Positions 28,495 through 38,347 of a stretch of 64,000 nucleotides of DNA are shown here, piece by piece; within the stretch, counting starts at the first letter, position 1, and each line of letters starts with the position of its first letter. Position numbers and translations under genes: made by a program. Source of the DNA: Arachidicoccus terrestris (GTDB lineage: Bacteria; Bacteroidota; Bacteroidia; Chitinophagales; Chitinophagaceae); assembly GCF_020042345.1 (NCBI RefSeq), contig NZ_CP083387.1, forward strand, positions 3,844,001 to 3,908,000, written 5' to 3'. Below the pieces are notes generated by a model. The model had not been told where the DNA came from, searched no databases, and saw nothing but the letters and a program-made list of their open reading frames with translations.

Positions 28495-29214
28495 TTAAAT
28501 CTTTAATAGTACACCAGCGACCAGTGCCGCAGTTTCTGTTCTGAGCCTTGTATTGCCCAAAGTTACCGGTTCAAATTGATTTTCCGGTGCGAGGGCTCCT
28601 TGAATCTCTTCAGGTGTAAAATCGCCTTCCGGGCCGATCAGAATCAGGTGGGATTCTCCCGGGCCAGCTTTTCCTATCAGCTTTTTGGGGCCTTCATCCC
28701 GGCAGTGAGCGATCCACTTATGTGTATATTCATTAGATCGGGCAATAACTGCTCTAAATTTTAACAGACCGGACAGTTGTGGTAAGAACACTTGTCTGCT
28801 TTGCAGCATGGCAGAAATAAGGATTTGTCTCAACCGGTCTTCCTTAATGATCATTCTTTCTGTGCGTTGCGTACGCATTAACAGGATTTCACTAATACCA
28901 ATTTCTGTTAATTTTTCCAGGGCCCATTCAGTCCGGTTCATATTTTTAGTAGGAGCGATAGCGATGGACACTTTGCCTTCTGCCGGATCTTGCGTGGTGA
29001 TTTCCCCAATGTTTACCTGACTGTGTTTCTTATGGGCAAGGGTAAGCGTGGCTGTAGCCAGCAAGCCATTGCCATCTGTAATCTGAAGTTGCTCACCTTC
29101 TTTCATCCGCAGTACCTGAACACAATGTTTGCTGGTCGGCTCGCTTAGGGTAAAGTGAGCTTTGTCCTTTCGGAGCTCGTTTTCATAAAAATAGGGTAGC
29201 TGCTGTACACTCAA
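28495..29214 (-). CDS. rsmE: 16S rRNA m3U1498 methyltransferase
   Basis: SPOUT-class SAM methyltransferase that modifies U1498 of 16S rRNA. It has an N-terminal PUA-like part (QLPYFYENEL, KHCVQVLRMKEGEQLQITDG) and a C-terminal trefoil knot with LIGPEGDFTPEEI and LGNTRLRTETAALVAGVLL. I prefer the TTG start at 29214 (239 residues) over ATG 29277. Homologues begin 3-5 residues before the LPYFY segment, and a perfect -7 box lies at 29256-29263, downstream of the ATG. The longer version would add 21 unconserved residues. It is followed after 21 nt by the L,D-transpeptidase gene. Confidence 0.93.
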   Translation of the reverse strand: MSVQQLPYFYENELRKDKAHFTLSEPTSKHCVQVLRMKEGEQLQITDGNGLLATATLTLAHKKHSQVNIGEITTQDPAEGKVSIAIAPTKNMNRTEWALEKLTEIGISEILLMRTQRTERMIIKEDRLRQILISAMLQSRQVFLPQLSGLLKFRAVIARSNEYTHKWIAHCRDEGPKKLIGKAGPGESHLILIGPEGDFTPEEIQGALAPENQFEPVTLGNTRLRTETAALVAGVLLKI

Positions 29215-29255
29215 AATAAACGGGTTGTTTGTCAGCAAATTTAGCAAGACTCTGG

Positions 29256-29263
29256 CAAACCTA
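29256..29263 (-). promoter_or_regulatory. -7 box of rsmE operon
   Basis: TAGGTTTG on the minus strand matches TAnnTTTG, 42 nt before the TTG codon at 29214. Transcription from here would miss the ATG at 29277. Confidence 0.45.
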
Positions 29264-29376
29264 TGTAAAAAAGTCATTAATTAAAGGCGCTATGTAGCCA
29301 ATTTGTGCCAATTTTTGACCTGAAGGGAGGATTTAGTGGGCTGGCATCTTAATTGAATAAGGCTTTCTGGCATGAG

Positions 29377-29393
29377 CACTGTTTGAAACAGTG
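29377..29393. promoter_or_regulatory. palindrome upstream of lon
   Basis: The perfect dyad CACTGTTT-G-AAACAGTG lies 30 nt before the lon ATG. Nothing resembling a heat-shock CIRCE element is present. A repressor site is inferred. Confidence 0.45.
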
Positions 29394-29422
29394 ACAATTT
29401 GACGAAGTAACCTACAATTATT

Positions 29423-31828
29423 ATGAATCATAAGTATAACGAGATTTTATTTCAGAATATGGATGAGAGCGATTTTTTGCCATTATTACCGATGAATGAG
29501 ATGGGAGAGGACAAAGAAGAGTTGGATGTCCCGGAGGAACTGATCCTACTTCCTTTACGCAATACTGTATTGTTTCCAGGTGTGGTCATACCGATTACCG
29601 TAGGAAGAGATAAGAGTATACTCGCTGTAACCGAAGCCTATAAAGGCGGTCGGCTGATCGGGGTGCTAGCACAGAAAGATGATCAGGTCGAAGAGCCGAC
29701 TGCGGAAGATCTGTGTAAAGTGGGTACAGTTGCCAAGATAATCAAACTGATCCGGATGCCGGATGGCGGGACCACCATTATTATTCAGGGGAAGAAACGC
29801 TTTGATTTAAAGAAGATTACACAATCTGATCCCTTTTTTAAAGCTAAGGTTGAACTCTGCGCAGATCAGCCATTGCCGGAAGCACAGGATTTTCTGGCCC
29901 ATGTTGACAGTATCAAAGATCTGGCTGCCCAGATTATTCAGCTGTCGCCTAATATGCCGACAGAAGCGTCCATCATTTTGCGCAATATTGAGAATCCTGA
30001 ATTTTTGATCAATTTTGTGGGTGGGAATATGAACGTGGATGTGCGTGATAAACAACAACTGCTGGAAACCAGTTCTATTGAGCAGCGCAGCATGTTGCTT
30101 ATCAGTCTGCTTCAAAGACAGTTACAGTTTGTTGAGCTAAAAAACAAAGTGACAAATAATGCCCGCACAGAAATTGACAAACAACAGCGGGAATACTTTC
30201 TTCAACAGCAACTTAAAAGTATTAAAGATGAACTGGGTTCCGACAATGATATGGAAATCAGTTCTATGAAAAAGCGCGCTGAGACAAAAAAATGGCCTGA
30301 AGCCGCTAAAGAACTCTTTAATGCCAATATCAGTAAACTGGAAAGAATGCATTCCAGTACACCTGATTACTCTGTTTTGTACAATCACACGGACTTTTTA
30401 CTGAGTCTTCCCTGGGACGACTATAGCCAGGATAACTATGACCTCGGCTTTGCTGAAAAGGTCTTGAATCAGGATCACTATGGAGTGAAGAAGATTAAAG
30501 AAAGAATTCTGGAGTATCTGGCTGTCTTAAAACTGAAGGGAGATATGAAAAGCCCTATTCTCTGTTTTGTGGGGCCTCCGGGTATCGGTAAGACGTCTCT
30601 TGGTAAAAGCATCGCAAGTGCCATCGGGAGAAAATATATTCGGCTGAGCTTAGGGGGACTTCATGATGAGAGTGAGATCAGGGGGCACCGCAAGACTTAT
30701 ATTGGAGCGATGCCGGGCCGTATCCTGCAGAACATTAAAAAAGCAAAGACCTCCAATCCGGTCATTATCTTGGATGAGATCGATAAGGTTGGCGGTGATC
30801 ACAGGGGAGATCCTTCATCCGCCCTGTTGGAAGTTCTTGATCCTGAGCAGAATGCAACATTTTATGATAATTACCTGGAACTGGAGTATGACCTTAGCCG
30901 GGTCCTATTTATTGCAACGGCTAACGATTTACAAAGCATTCAACCAGCACTGAGAGACCGTCTGGAGATCATTAATCTCAATGGCTACGCTATTGAGGAA
31001 AAACTGGAAATTGCGAAAAAGTATCTGATTCCCAAACAGAAAGAAGCCCATGGTTTAAAGAAGGCCAAATTTAAGGTCGCTCCTAAAGTGATTGAGAAAA
31101 TCATTGAAAAATATACCCGGGAAAGCGGTGTCAGAGAACTGGATCGTCAGTTGGCCAGTGTAATGCGTTATCTGGCTAAACTCGTCGCTTCTGATCAGGA
31201 AGTGCCCGCCACGATCACAGAAGAGCTGGTGGTTCAGATACTGGGCAAAACGAAGTATTCCAACGAACTCTATCGAATTGCTGGTATAAGTGGTGTAGCC
31301 GTAGGGTTGGCATGGACGAGTGTTGGTGGCGATATCCTCTTCATTGAGGCATTACCAAGTGAAGGGAAGGGTGAACTCCGGCTGACGGGTAATCTGGGGG
31401 ACGTCATGAAAGAAAGTGCTATGACAGCCTTCACTTATGTAAAGGCGCATGCCAAAGAGCTAGGGATTGATCCGGCTATTTTTCAGGAGAAAAACATCCA
31501 TATACATGTGCCGGAAGGTGCTGTGCCAAAGGACGGCCCAAGTGCCGGCATCACTATGTTATCGGCCATTACTTCTGCTTTTACCGGCCGGAAGGTCAGG
31601 TCTTATTTAGGAATGACGGGAGAGATCACACTCCGCGGGCAGGTGCTTCCGGTGGGAGGTATTAAAGAGAAGGTGCTGGCAGCCAAAAGGGCGGGTCTTA
31701 AAGAACTTATTTTGTGCTTTGAAAATGAAAAAGATGTCCAGGAGATTGATCCTGCATTTATTAAAGGCGTGAAATTTCATTACGTCCGTACGATGATGGA
31801 GGTGCTAGAGCTGGCACTGGCAAAATAA
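29423..31828 (+). CDS. lon: Lon ATP-dependent protease
   Basis: Cytoplasmic AAA+ serine protease of 801 residues that degrades misfolded and regulatory proteins. The LonN substrate domain begins at [19 protein letters not shown] (about residues 40-58). The AAA+ module has Walker [11 protein letters not shown] (about 383-392) and Walker [11 protein letters not shown]. The Lon protease domain carries the Ser-Lys dyad: Ser near 706 in PKDGPSAG and the Lys in [15 protein letters not shown] second ATG 12 codons in (29459) is an alternative start. It has a palindrome in front and a terminator 122 nt after the stop. Confidence 0.97.
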   Translation: MNHKYNEILFQNMDESDFLPLLPMNEMGEDKEELDVPEELILLPLRNTVLFPGVVIPITVGRDKSILAVTEAYKGGRLIGVLAQKDDQVEEPTAEDLCKVGTVAKIIKLIRMPDGGTTIIIQGKKRFDLKKITQSDPFFKAKVELCADQPLPEAQDFLAHVDSIKDLAAQIIQLSPNMPTEASIILRNIENPEFLINFVGGNMNVDVRDKQQLLETSSIEQRSMLLISLLQRQLQFVELKNKVTNNARTEIDKQQREYFLQQQLKSIKDELGSDNDMEISSMKKRAETKKWPEAAKELFNANISKLERMHSSTPDYSVLYNHTDFLLSLPWDDYSQDNYDLGFAEKVLNQDHYGVKKIKERILEYLAVLKLKGDMKSPILCFVGPPGIGKTSLGKSIASAIGRKYIRLSLGGLHDESEIRGHRKTYIGAMPGRILQNIKKAKTSNPVIILDEIDKVGGDHRGDPSSALLEVLDPEQNATFYDNYLELEYDLSRVLFIATANDLQSIQPALRDRLEIINLNGYAIEEKLEIAKKYLIPKQKEAHGLKKAKFKVAPKVIEKIIEKYTRESGVRELDRQLASVMRYLAKLVASDQEVPATITEELVVQILGKTKYSNELYRIAGISGVAVGLAWTSVGGDILFIEALPSEGKGELRLTGNLGDVMKESAMTAFTYVKAHAKELGIDPAIFQEKNIHIHVPEGAVPKDGPSAGITMLSAITSAFTGRKVRSYLGMTGEITLRGQVLPVGGIKEKVLAAKRAGLKELILCFENEKDVQEIDPAFIKGVKFHYVRTMMEVLELALAK

Positions 31829-31949
31829 ACGAGAATTATTTTGTTTGTATTCGCTTTATTGGTTACTTTTGGTAGCCTAATTTACACATATATAATACAA
31901 TATTATATTTATATATTAACGATTTCATGTTGGTTGTTTTAAGGGTTAT

Positions 31950-31981
31950 AATTCCTACATTTCTATGTAGGAATTTTTTTC
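31950..31981 (+). terminator. intrinsic terminator after lon
   Basis: AATTCCTACAT / ATGTAGGAATT (11 bp perfect, TTCT loop) with a T7 tail, 122 nt after the lon stop. Confidence 0.85.
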
Positions 31982-32041
31982 AAAAGACATTTGTAGATAT
32001 TTTTCCTTATTATTGCGAACCAGACATTAAAAAACTGAGCA

Positions 32042-33343
32042 ATGTACCCTAATTTATATTATTTATTTTGGGATTTATTTGGTATTAAGATATCGGTCTT
32101 AAAAGTGGTGAACTCATTTGGTTTTTTTGTCGCCATTTCCTTTCTCATATCAGCCTGGTTGATCTCCAAGGAATTTAAACGCCGTCAGGCGCTGGGGTAT
32201 TTTACCTACACTGAAAAAAAGATTACCATTGGTCAGCCAGCCAGTTTTTCTGAACTTTTTTTCAATTTTGTGCTGGGCTTTATTTTTGGATACAAGATAC
32301 TGGGTATCTTCTTTACAAAGGGGGCAATGGCCAACCCACAGGCCTTTATTTTTTCTTCAGCAGGCAGTTGGCTGGCAGGAATTGTTCTTGGTGGTATTTT
32401 CCTGTTTTTAAAATGGAAGGATAAAAACAAATCAAAACTGGCCAAACCGGAACAAAGGACGGTCCGCATCTGGCCAAGTGACAGAGTAGGAGATATTGTG
32501 ATTATTTCAGCAATTGCAGGCTTTGTTGGCGCTAAGATCTTCGATAACCTTGAGAATTGGGACCGGTTTATTCAGGATCCGATCGGCAATCTGTTTTCTC
32601 CCAGCGGCCTTACCTTTTATGGTGGCCTCATCGTAGCGATCATCGCCCTCTGGATTTATTTTAGAAAGAATAAAATGCGTTTTATAAGCGTTGCCGATAG
32701 TGTTGCGCCGATTTTGATGTTGTCTTACGGGCTGGGCCGGATCGGTTGTCAGGTGGCCGGCGACGGAGACTGGGGCATCATTAACAGCGCTTATCTGTCT
32801 AACCCGGATGGCAAGTTACGCTTATGCACACCGGAACAATTTAAACAAGCCGCTGTATTATTTAAGAATCATACGGAGCAATATGGCATTGTAGGAGAAA
32901 TCCAGCACGCCGCTTTTAAAGGCGCCAGTTGGTTACCGGACTGGTTATTTGCTTTTTCCTATCCACACAATGTGAACGGGCAGGGAATCGCTCTTGCCAG
33001 TTGTAATTGGGGGCAGTATTGTAATTATCTCCCTTTACCTGTATATCCCACGCCACTTTATGAGATAATTATGTCACTTATCCTGTTTGGCATTTTATGG
33101 AGTCTGCGCAAGAAGGTGACTTATCCCGGTAAACTGTTTGGCCTCTATCTTATTGTAAATGGTGTCGAACGTTTTTTAATAGAGCAGATTAGAGTCAATA
33201 CGAAATACGATATTATTTTTCACCCTTCTCAGGCGGAAATCATCTCTGTATTGCTGGTGATTGTCGGATTAATTTTTGTCACCATGGCTCCTAAAATATT
33301 TAAGCCACTCAATCTGGTAAAACCCCATACATCTACTCCCTGA
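32042..33343 (+). CDS. lgt: prolipoprotein diacylglyceryl transferase
   Basis: Inner-membrane enzyme that transfers diacylglycerol from phosphatidylglycerol to the lipobox cysteine of prolipoproteins. At 433 residues it is longer than the proteobacterial form because of an insertion between helices, as in other Bacteroidota. About seven hydrophobic segments are visible. Signature elements are SPSGLTFYGGLIVAII, the lineage version of the Lgt motif GRIGCQVAGDGDWG, and YPTPLYEIIMSLILFGILW near the end. The stop codon overlaps the next start by one base (TGATG), so the glycosyltransferase is translationally coupled. Confidence 0.95.
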   Translation: MYPNLYYLFWDLFGIKISVLKVVNSFGFFVAISFLISAWLISKEFKRRQALGYFTYTEKKITIGQPASFSELFFNFVLGFIFGYKILGIFFTKGAMANPQAFIFSSAGSWLAGIVLGGIFLFLKWKDKNKSKLAKPEQRTVRIWPSDRVGDIVIISAIAGFVGAKIFDNLENWDRFIQDPIGNLFSPSGLTFYGGLIVAIIALWIYFRKNKMRFISVADSVAPILMLSYGLGRIGCQVAGDGDWGIINSAYLSNPDGKLRLCTPEQFKQAAVLFKNHTEQYGIVGEIQHAAFKGASWLPDWLFAFSYPHNVNGQGIALASCNWGQYCNYLPLPVYPTPLYEIIMSLILFGILWSLRKKVTYPGKLFGLYLIVNGVERFLIEQIRVNTKYDIIFHPSQAEIISVLLVIVGLIFVTMAPKIFKPLNLVKPHTSTP

Positions 33344-34356
33344 TGAAATTTCTGGTGATCCGTTTTTCCTCCATTGGCGACATCGTGCTGGCAACACCTG
33401 CGATCAGATGCCTTAAAAAGCGGTATCCTGATGCAGAACTTCATTTTTTGACGAAGAAGAAAATGAAGGCAGTTACAGAGGCTAATCCATATATTGACAA
33501 GTTTCATTATTTTGATGGGGATTTCCGGCAAATGGCCCGGGAGCTAAAAGCAGAGCATTTTGATTATATCATTGACCTGCATAAGAATTTACGCACGCTG
33601 AGACTCCGGTTTATATTAAGAACCAAATGGTATTGTTATCAAAAGCTCAGTATCAGGAAATTCCTGCTGACTAAATTGCATTGGGATGTCATGCCTGACG
33701 TGCACATTACGGCCCGAAGTCTTAATACACTGTTACCGCTCGATGTAAAAGATGACGGTCGGGGCCTTGATTATTTCATTTGGGAGAAGGATCGAGTGAA
33801 TATAAAAACGCTTCCTGAATTCTTGCAGCAGGGCTACGGGGCTGTTGTGATTGGTGCTTCCTATTATACGAAAAAGCTCCCACCGGAAAAATTAACTGAA
33901 TTACTGGATTTGCTGAATTGCCCTGTTATCTTAATGGGAGGGCCTGAAGATAAGGTCATTGGCGAACAGATCATTGGCCGTACTAAAAATAAAAATGCCT
34001 GGAACGGTTGTGGCAGCTTTTCACTGAATGGATCCGCAGATCTGATCCGTCAGGCGGACTGGGTGATATCTCATGATACCGGCCTGCAGTATATTGCCTG
34101 CGCTTTTAATAAACGCGTGATGGCCGTCTGGGGTGGTACATCGCCTAAGCTGGCGGTGGAGCCTTATTATGGTACCGGCCAAACAGTCAAGTATCGTAAT
34201 TATATTGTCCCTGATCTGCCCTGTCAGCCTTGTTCTAATTTTGGTTTAAAATCTTGCCCAAAGAAGCATTTCAAGTGTATGCGGTTACAGAATGTGGAAA
34301 GGATTGCCCAGGATGCGTTGAAAGGTTTTGAGAATGCTGCGCCGATGGAGATGTGA
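33343..34356 (+). CDS. glycosyltransferase family 9 (heptosyltransferase-like)
   Basis: A 337-residue GT-B enzyme of the ADP-heptose:LPS heptosyltransferase family, predicted to act on the cytoplasmic face on lipopolysaccharide core. The N-terminus FLVIRFSSIGDIVLATPAIR is diagnostic. The C-terminal nucleotide-sugar domain shows VILMGGPEDK, ADWVISHDTGLQYIACAF and VMAVWGGTSP. A Cys-rich tail (PCQPCSNFGLKSCPKKHFKC) is a known feature of a subset of the family. It is coupled to lgt, which gives an envelope-biogenesis pair. The acceptor sugar is unknown. Confidence 0.92.
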   Translation: MKFLVIRFSSIGDIVLATPAIRCLKKRYPDAELHFLTKKKMKAVTEANPYIDKFHYFDGDFRQMARELKAEHFDYIIDLHKNLRTLRLRFILRTKWYCYQKLSIRKFLLTKLHWDVMPDVHITARSLNTLLPLDVKDDGRGLDYFIWEKDRVNIKTLPEFLQQGYGAVVIGASYYTKKLPPEKLTELLDLLNCPVILMGGPEDKVIGEQIIGRTKNKNAWNGCGSFSLNGSADLIRQADWVISHDTGLQYIACAFNKRVMAVWGGTSPKLAVEPYYGTGQTVKYRNYIVPDLPCQPCSNFGLKSCPKKHFKCMRLQNVERIAQDALKGFENAAPMEM

Positions 34357-34380
34357 TCCGCATGATTTCAGGAGTATTTG

Positions 34381-35505
34381 TCATATTCTTTTTTTATACA
34401 AAAGCAGGGCAATGCCATTAACGGCAATAGCAAATGCAGTGATGGCATAGAAGGCTGTCTGTACATCGCTCCAGGTGCTGTTTTTTAATAAAACCATACG
34501 AATTACTTTAATAAACCAGCCTACGGGATTGAACAGTGTGATGGATTTTGCCCAGCCAGGCATACTGTCAATGGGTGTAAACAGTCCGCTGAGCAATAAG
34601 AATATGACAATAAAAAACCAGGTAATGAACATTGCCTGTTGCTGCGTATCTGTTTTGGTTGAAATGAGCAGGCCCATTCCAAGCATGACCAATAAATAGA
34701 TCGCTGCAAACATAAAAATAATCAACAGGTTGCCCGCAAAGGTTAAATCAAAAATCCACCAGGCCAACAGTAATCCGAGTGTCAGTTCCATCAGTCCAAT
34801 GATCCAGAAAGGAAGGAGTTTGCCGATGATAAAATGAAGTTTTTTTATGGGCGTTACATTCAGTTGTTCCATGGTGCCGATTTCTTTTTCTCTGACAATG
34901 TTCATCGCAGAAAGAAAGGCACCGATCATGGTCACCAGTACGACCAATATGCCGGGTACCATAAATTGTTTATAATCCTGGTAAGGATTATACCAGTAGG
35001 CAGTTGTGGTATTTATACCGACCGCCCGAGTCGGAGAGGCGGTGGGCTGCGATAACCACTCTATTTGAATTTCTTTATTGAACTCGGACAGGATTTGTTG
35101 CAGATAACCGGCGGCAACACCTGCCTTAATGCCGGTAATGGCATTAATCAGTAATTGAATTTTTTGCCCTTGATTACGTACCAGGTCCCGCTCAAAATGC
35201 GGTGGTATGACTAATGCCAGGTCTGCCTGCCTGCTTTCCAGATCTCTTAAGGCGGTGGATGAGGAGGGTGTATAGTTATTGATCAGGAAATAACCGGAGG
35301 CCTTTAATTTACCGGTTAGCCGATTTGACCAGCTGGAATGGTCCCGGTCCACCACATCGACAGTTATATTTTTGATTTCATAATCCGCTGCAAATCCCAA
35401 TACTAAAAGTTGGATAATCGGTAAAATAATGATGATCGGCAGCATTCCCTTATTACGAAATATTTGCAGAAACTCTTTTTGTATAATAAATTTGATGATT
35501 CTCAT
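34381..35505 (-). CDS. ABC-2 type permease (YbhR-like), last gene of exporter operon
   Basis: A 374-residue inner-membrane subunit. One N-terminal membrane segment (MLPIIIILPIIQLLVLGFAA) is followed by a periplasmic loop of about 140 residues and then five membrane helices from about residue 175 (MVPGILVVLVTMIGAFLSAM, FWIIGLMELTLGLLLAWWIF, and so on). The EKEIGTMEQLNVTPI coupling motif contacts the ATPase. The loop-and-helix layout matches the YbhS/YbhR family. It overlaps the preceding permease by 4 nt, so translation is coupled. Confidence 0.92.
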   Translation of the reverse strand: MRIIKFIIQKEFLQIFRNKGMLPIIIILPIIQLLVLGFAADYEIKNITVDVVDRDHSSWSNRLTGKLKASGYFLINNYTPSSSTALRDLESRQADLALVIPPHFERDLVRNQGQKIQLLINAITGIKAGVAAGYLQQILSEFNKEIQIEWLSQPTASPTRAVGINTTTAYWYNPYQDYKQFMVPGILVVLVTMIGAFLSAMNIVREKEIGTMEQLNVTPIKKLHFIIGKLLPFWIIGLMELTLGLLLAWWIFDLTFAGNLLIIFMFAAIYLLVMLGMGLLISTKTDTQQQAMFITWFFIVIFLLLSGLFTPIDSMPGWAKSITLFNPVGWFIKVIRMVLLKNSTWSDVQTAFYAITAFAIAVNGIALLLYKKRI

Positions 35506-36608
35506 TTGTCCAGACGGATTTTAAATTTTTGAATACTGAGGCCTGTAAATAGAGTAGTCATTACGAGCAGTATGAGTGTTTCCTCCCATACCTGCCGCCA
35601 GCCACTTCCCTTTAACATAATATCTTTCAGGATAAGGATAAACCATTTGGCAGGTATCAAATTCGCGATCCAGCGCAGTGGCCAGGGCATACTGGACAGT
35701 GGAAAAATAAACCCAGACAGCAAAACGGTAGGCATCAGCAATCCTCCTAAGGAAATCATCATAGCCGTCTGCTGACTGCTTGTCAGGGTGGAGATCAAAA
35801 TGCCCAGCGATAAGGCCGTCAGGATAAATATGATGCTCTCTAATAGCAATAAAGCGGTATTTCCCAAAATAGGGACATCGAATAAAAAATGTCCGAATCC
35901 TAAAATGAGCAGTGCATTAATAAAGGAAAGCAAAATATATGGGACGATCTTACCGGTGATAATGAGTACCGGTTTTAGTGGCGACACCAAAAGCAGCTCC
36001 ATGGTGCCCGTTTCCTTTTCTTTTGTGATGGTAATAGCCGTCATCATGGCCGAAATCAACATGAGGATTAAAGCCATCAGCCCTGGAATAAATCCATATA
36101 CACTTTTTAATTCGGGGTTATATAACATGCGGATATCGGTGTGAATATGCAAGCCCTGCGGGCCTGCTACTTGCATGTCCTGCTGGCAGCTCTGTATAAT
36201 GGCTTGCGCATATTGAATTCGGGAAGTAGCGGTATTGGGATCTGAACCATCTGCGATCAGGAGGAGCTGGGCAGAGCCGGCATGCATCAGGGTATGGCCG
36301 AACTGACTGGGGATCACCAGTGCAATGCTTGCCTTTTCTTTTCTGAATACCTGATCAATTTGTTCAATAGTGTTAAGTTGGTAACTTACCTCAAAATATT
36401 TGGAAGCGTCCAGCCGGTCAGTGAGTTGCTGACTGTAGGTGTCATGGGCATTATCTACAATGACGAGTTTTGAGCTGCCCAGGTCATTGCGAATGGCATA
36501 CCCAAATAACACGATCATAATGACAGGCATGCCAAATAATATCAGCAATGTGCGTTTGTCACGCAGGATATGAAAGCATTCCTTTTTTATAAAATGAAAA
36601 ATCGTCAT
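35502..36608 (-). CDS. ABC-2 type permease (YbhS-like)
   Basis: A 368-residue paralogue of the following permease with the same layout: an N-terminal helix (LLILFGMPVIMIVLFGYAIR), a periplasmic domain (about 45-165), then five helices with the coupling motif EKETGTMELLLVSPLKPV. Two different permeases with two ATPases suggest a heterodimeric channel. It overlaps the ATPase gene upstream by 4 nt and the next permease by 4 nt. Confidence 0.92.
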   Translation of the reverse strand: MTIFHFIKKECFHILRDKRTLLILFGMPVIMIVLFGYAIRNDLGSSKLVIVDNAHDTYSQQLTDRLDASKYFEVSYQLNTIEQIDQVFRKEKASIALVIPSQFGHTLMHAGSAQLLLIADGSDPNTATSRIQYAQAIIQSCQQDMQVAGPQGLHIHTDIRMLYNPELKSVYGFIPGLMALILMLISAMMTAITITKEKETGTMELLLVSPLKPVLIITGKIVPYILLSFINALLILGFGHFLFDVPILGNTALLLLESIIFILTALSLGILISTLTSSQQTAMMISLGGLLMPTVLLSGFIFPLSSMPWPLRWIANLIPAKWFILILKDIMLKGSGWRQVWEETLILLVMTTLFTGLSIQKFKIRLDK

Positions 36609-37345
36609 CTGACCAGTTTTAAGAAGACTTCATTGATTGAATTTGCCTGGAATTTTGTTTTTAAGGCAGCCGGGCTGTCAAGGGCCGCTATTTTTCCATC
36701 GACCATAATGGAGATCCGGTTGCAATATTCTGCTTCGTCCATATAATGCGTTGTTACAAAAATGGTAACACCATTATGTGCAGCCTCATAGATCAATTCC
36801 CAAAACTGCCTTCTGGTAATCGGATCTACACCGCCCGTTGGCTCATCTAAGAATACGACTGTCGGCTGATGAATGAGCGCGACCATAAAAGACAGCTTTT
36901 GCTTCCACCCAAGAGGCAGGCTACCCACCAGTGTGTTTTCTTTGGCCGGCATGCGCAACCGCTCCAGCAGATCAGTGGAACGACCGCCGATCTGCGTATC
37001 AGAAAGGCCGTAAATACCGGCATAAAAGCGAATATTTTCTTTTATTGTCAGGTCATTGTAAAGAGAAAATTTCTGACTCATATAGCCGATGCTTTTTTTA
37101 AGGAGCGCACTTTGCGTGTACAGATCAAATCCGGCCACTGTTGCTTCTCCTGAGCTAGGGCGAAGCAAACCACATAACATCCTTATAGCTGTGGTCTTAC
37201 CAGCCCCGTTGGCACCCAGAAATCCAAATATTTCTCCCTTGGCTACCTGAAAATTCAGGTGATCAACAGCCGTGAAATTTCCGAACTGACGTGTCAGGTT
37301 TTCGACAGCGATCGCCGGCGTCTGAACTGGATTTGATAGGGGCAT
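36605..37345 (-). CDS. ABC transporter ATP-binding protein, degenerate signature (YbhF C-half-like)
   Basis: A 246-residue nucleotide-binding subunit. Walker A is GANGAGKTT (about residues 43-51). The signature is the unusual SLPLGWKQKLSF instead of LSGGQ, and Walker B is VVFLDEPTGGVDP, followed by an H-loop TTHYMDEAEYC. The LPLGWKQ signature is what the second half of E. coli YbhF carries, so this and the preceding gene together correspond to that fused protein. The start lies 16 nt after the upstream ATPase. Confidence 0.92.
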   Translation of the reverse strand: MPLSNPVQTPAIAVENLTRQFGNFTAVDHLNFQVAKGEIFGFLGANGAGKTTAIRMLCGLLRPSSGEATVAGFDLYTQSALLKKSIGYMSQKFSLYNDLTIKENIRFYAGIYGLSDTQIGGRSTDLLERLRMPAKENTLVGSLPLGWKQKLSFMVALIHQPTVVFLDEPTGGVDPITRRQFWELIYEAAHNGVTIFVTTHYMDEAEYCNRISIMVDGKIAALDSPAALKTKFQANSINEVFLKLVR

Positions 37346-37361
37346 ACGTGTCTATTGAAAT

Positions 37362-38294
37362 TTAATGATTAACAGAAGGATGTTCTTTATGCGGCTGCAT
37401 CAGTTCCATAAAAGTATCTTCAATGCCAGGCTGGATTGGTTCGATCCGCAGTTGGTCATGCTCTTTTTTCAGCAAATGATTTTTAACGTCAGTGATGTCC
37501 GCCGGTGTTTTTAGTGTAAGATGGATCGTAGCTCCAAATAACCAGCAGGTATCGGTTTGCTGAAGTGCCCGAAGGTCCTTGAGTAGCCGGTAATTATCTT
37601 TTGCTTTAACGGCCCATAGCTGCTGACCGAATTTTTTTGTGATGTCTTGCGGCCGGTTGATATCTAATATACTCCCTGCCTGAATAAGAGCGACCCGGTC
37701 GCATAGAACAGCTTCGTCCATATAGGGTGTGGAGACCAGAATGGTCATTCCACCTTTGCGAAGTGATTCAAGTGTCTCCCAGAACTCTTGTCTGGAAACT
37801 GCGTCTACGCCCGTTGTAGGTTCGTCCAATAGAAGTACACTGGGATGGTGAACCAAAGCGCAACATAAGGCCAGTTTTTGTTTCATGCCCCCTGACAGCG
37901 CACCGGCGCGTCTTTTTTTAAAAGGAGCAATTTGCTCGTAAATCTGCTGAATATTATCGTAGTTGTCTTTGACTGAAGTCCGGAATATAGCCGCAAAGAA
38001 ATTTAAATTCTCCTCCACGCTTAAATCGGTATAAAGAGAAAAGCTGCCAGGCATATACCCGATATTTTGACGGATATTCTTATAGTCTTTTATGACATCC
38101 CATCCGTTTATATTGATCTTTCCCTGATCTGGTAATAGCAGGGTAGCCAGAATACGGAAGAGTGCGGATTTGCCGGCACCATCGGGCCCAATTAATCCAA
38201 ATAGCTCTCCCTGTTTTACGTCAAAGCTTATTCGATGCAAAGCCGGCGGTAAGATCTGACTGTAGCGTTTACTGATATTTGTTACCTGTATCAT
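37362..38294 (-). CDS. ABC transporter ATP-binding protein (YbhF N-half-like)
   Basis: A 310-residue ATPase. Walker A is GPDGAGKSALF, the signature LSGGMKQKLALCCALVHHPS, Walker B VLLLDEPTTGVDAVSRQE, and the H-loop region is VSTPYMDEAVLCDR, in which the usual His is replaced by Pro. The GPDGAGK variant is typical of the first half of YbhF-like proteins. A C-terminal extension of about 80 residues follows. It pairs with the second ATPase 16 nt downstream; the missing H-loop His suggests that one ATP site may be weak. Confidence 0.92.
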   Translation of the reverse strand: MIQVTNISKRYSQILPPALHRISFDVKQGELFGLIGPDGAGKSALFRILATLLLPDQGKININGWDVIKDYKNIRQNIGYMPGSFSLYTDLSVEENLNFFAAIFRTSVKDNYDNIQQIYEQIAPFKKRRAGALSGGMKQKLALCCALVHHPSVLLLDEPTTGVDAVSRQEFWETLESLRKGGMTILVSTPYMDEAVLCDRVALIQAGSILDINRPQDITKKFGQQLWAVKAKDNYRLLKDLRALQQTDTCWLFGATIHLTLKTPADITDVKNHLLKKEHDQLRIEPIQPGIEDTFMELMQPHKEHPSVNH

Positions 38295-38347
38295 ACAGAT
38301 GGTCTTTAGAATTGTAGTATTGAAAAGATGCTGAGTTAAGAATGATT

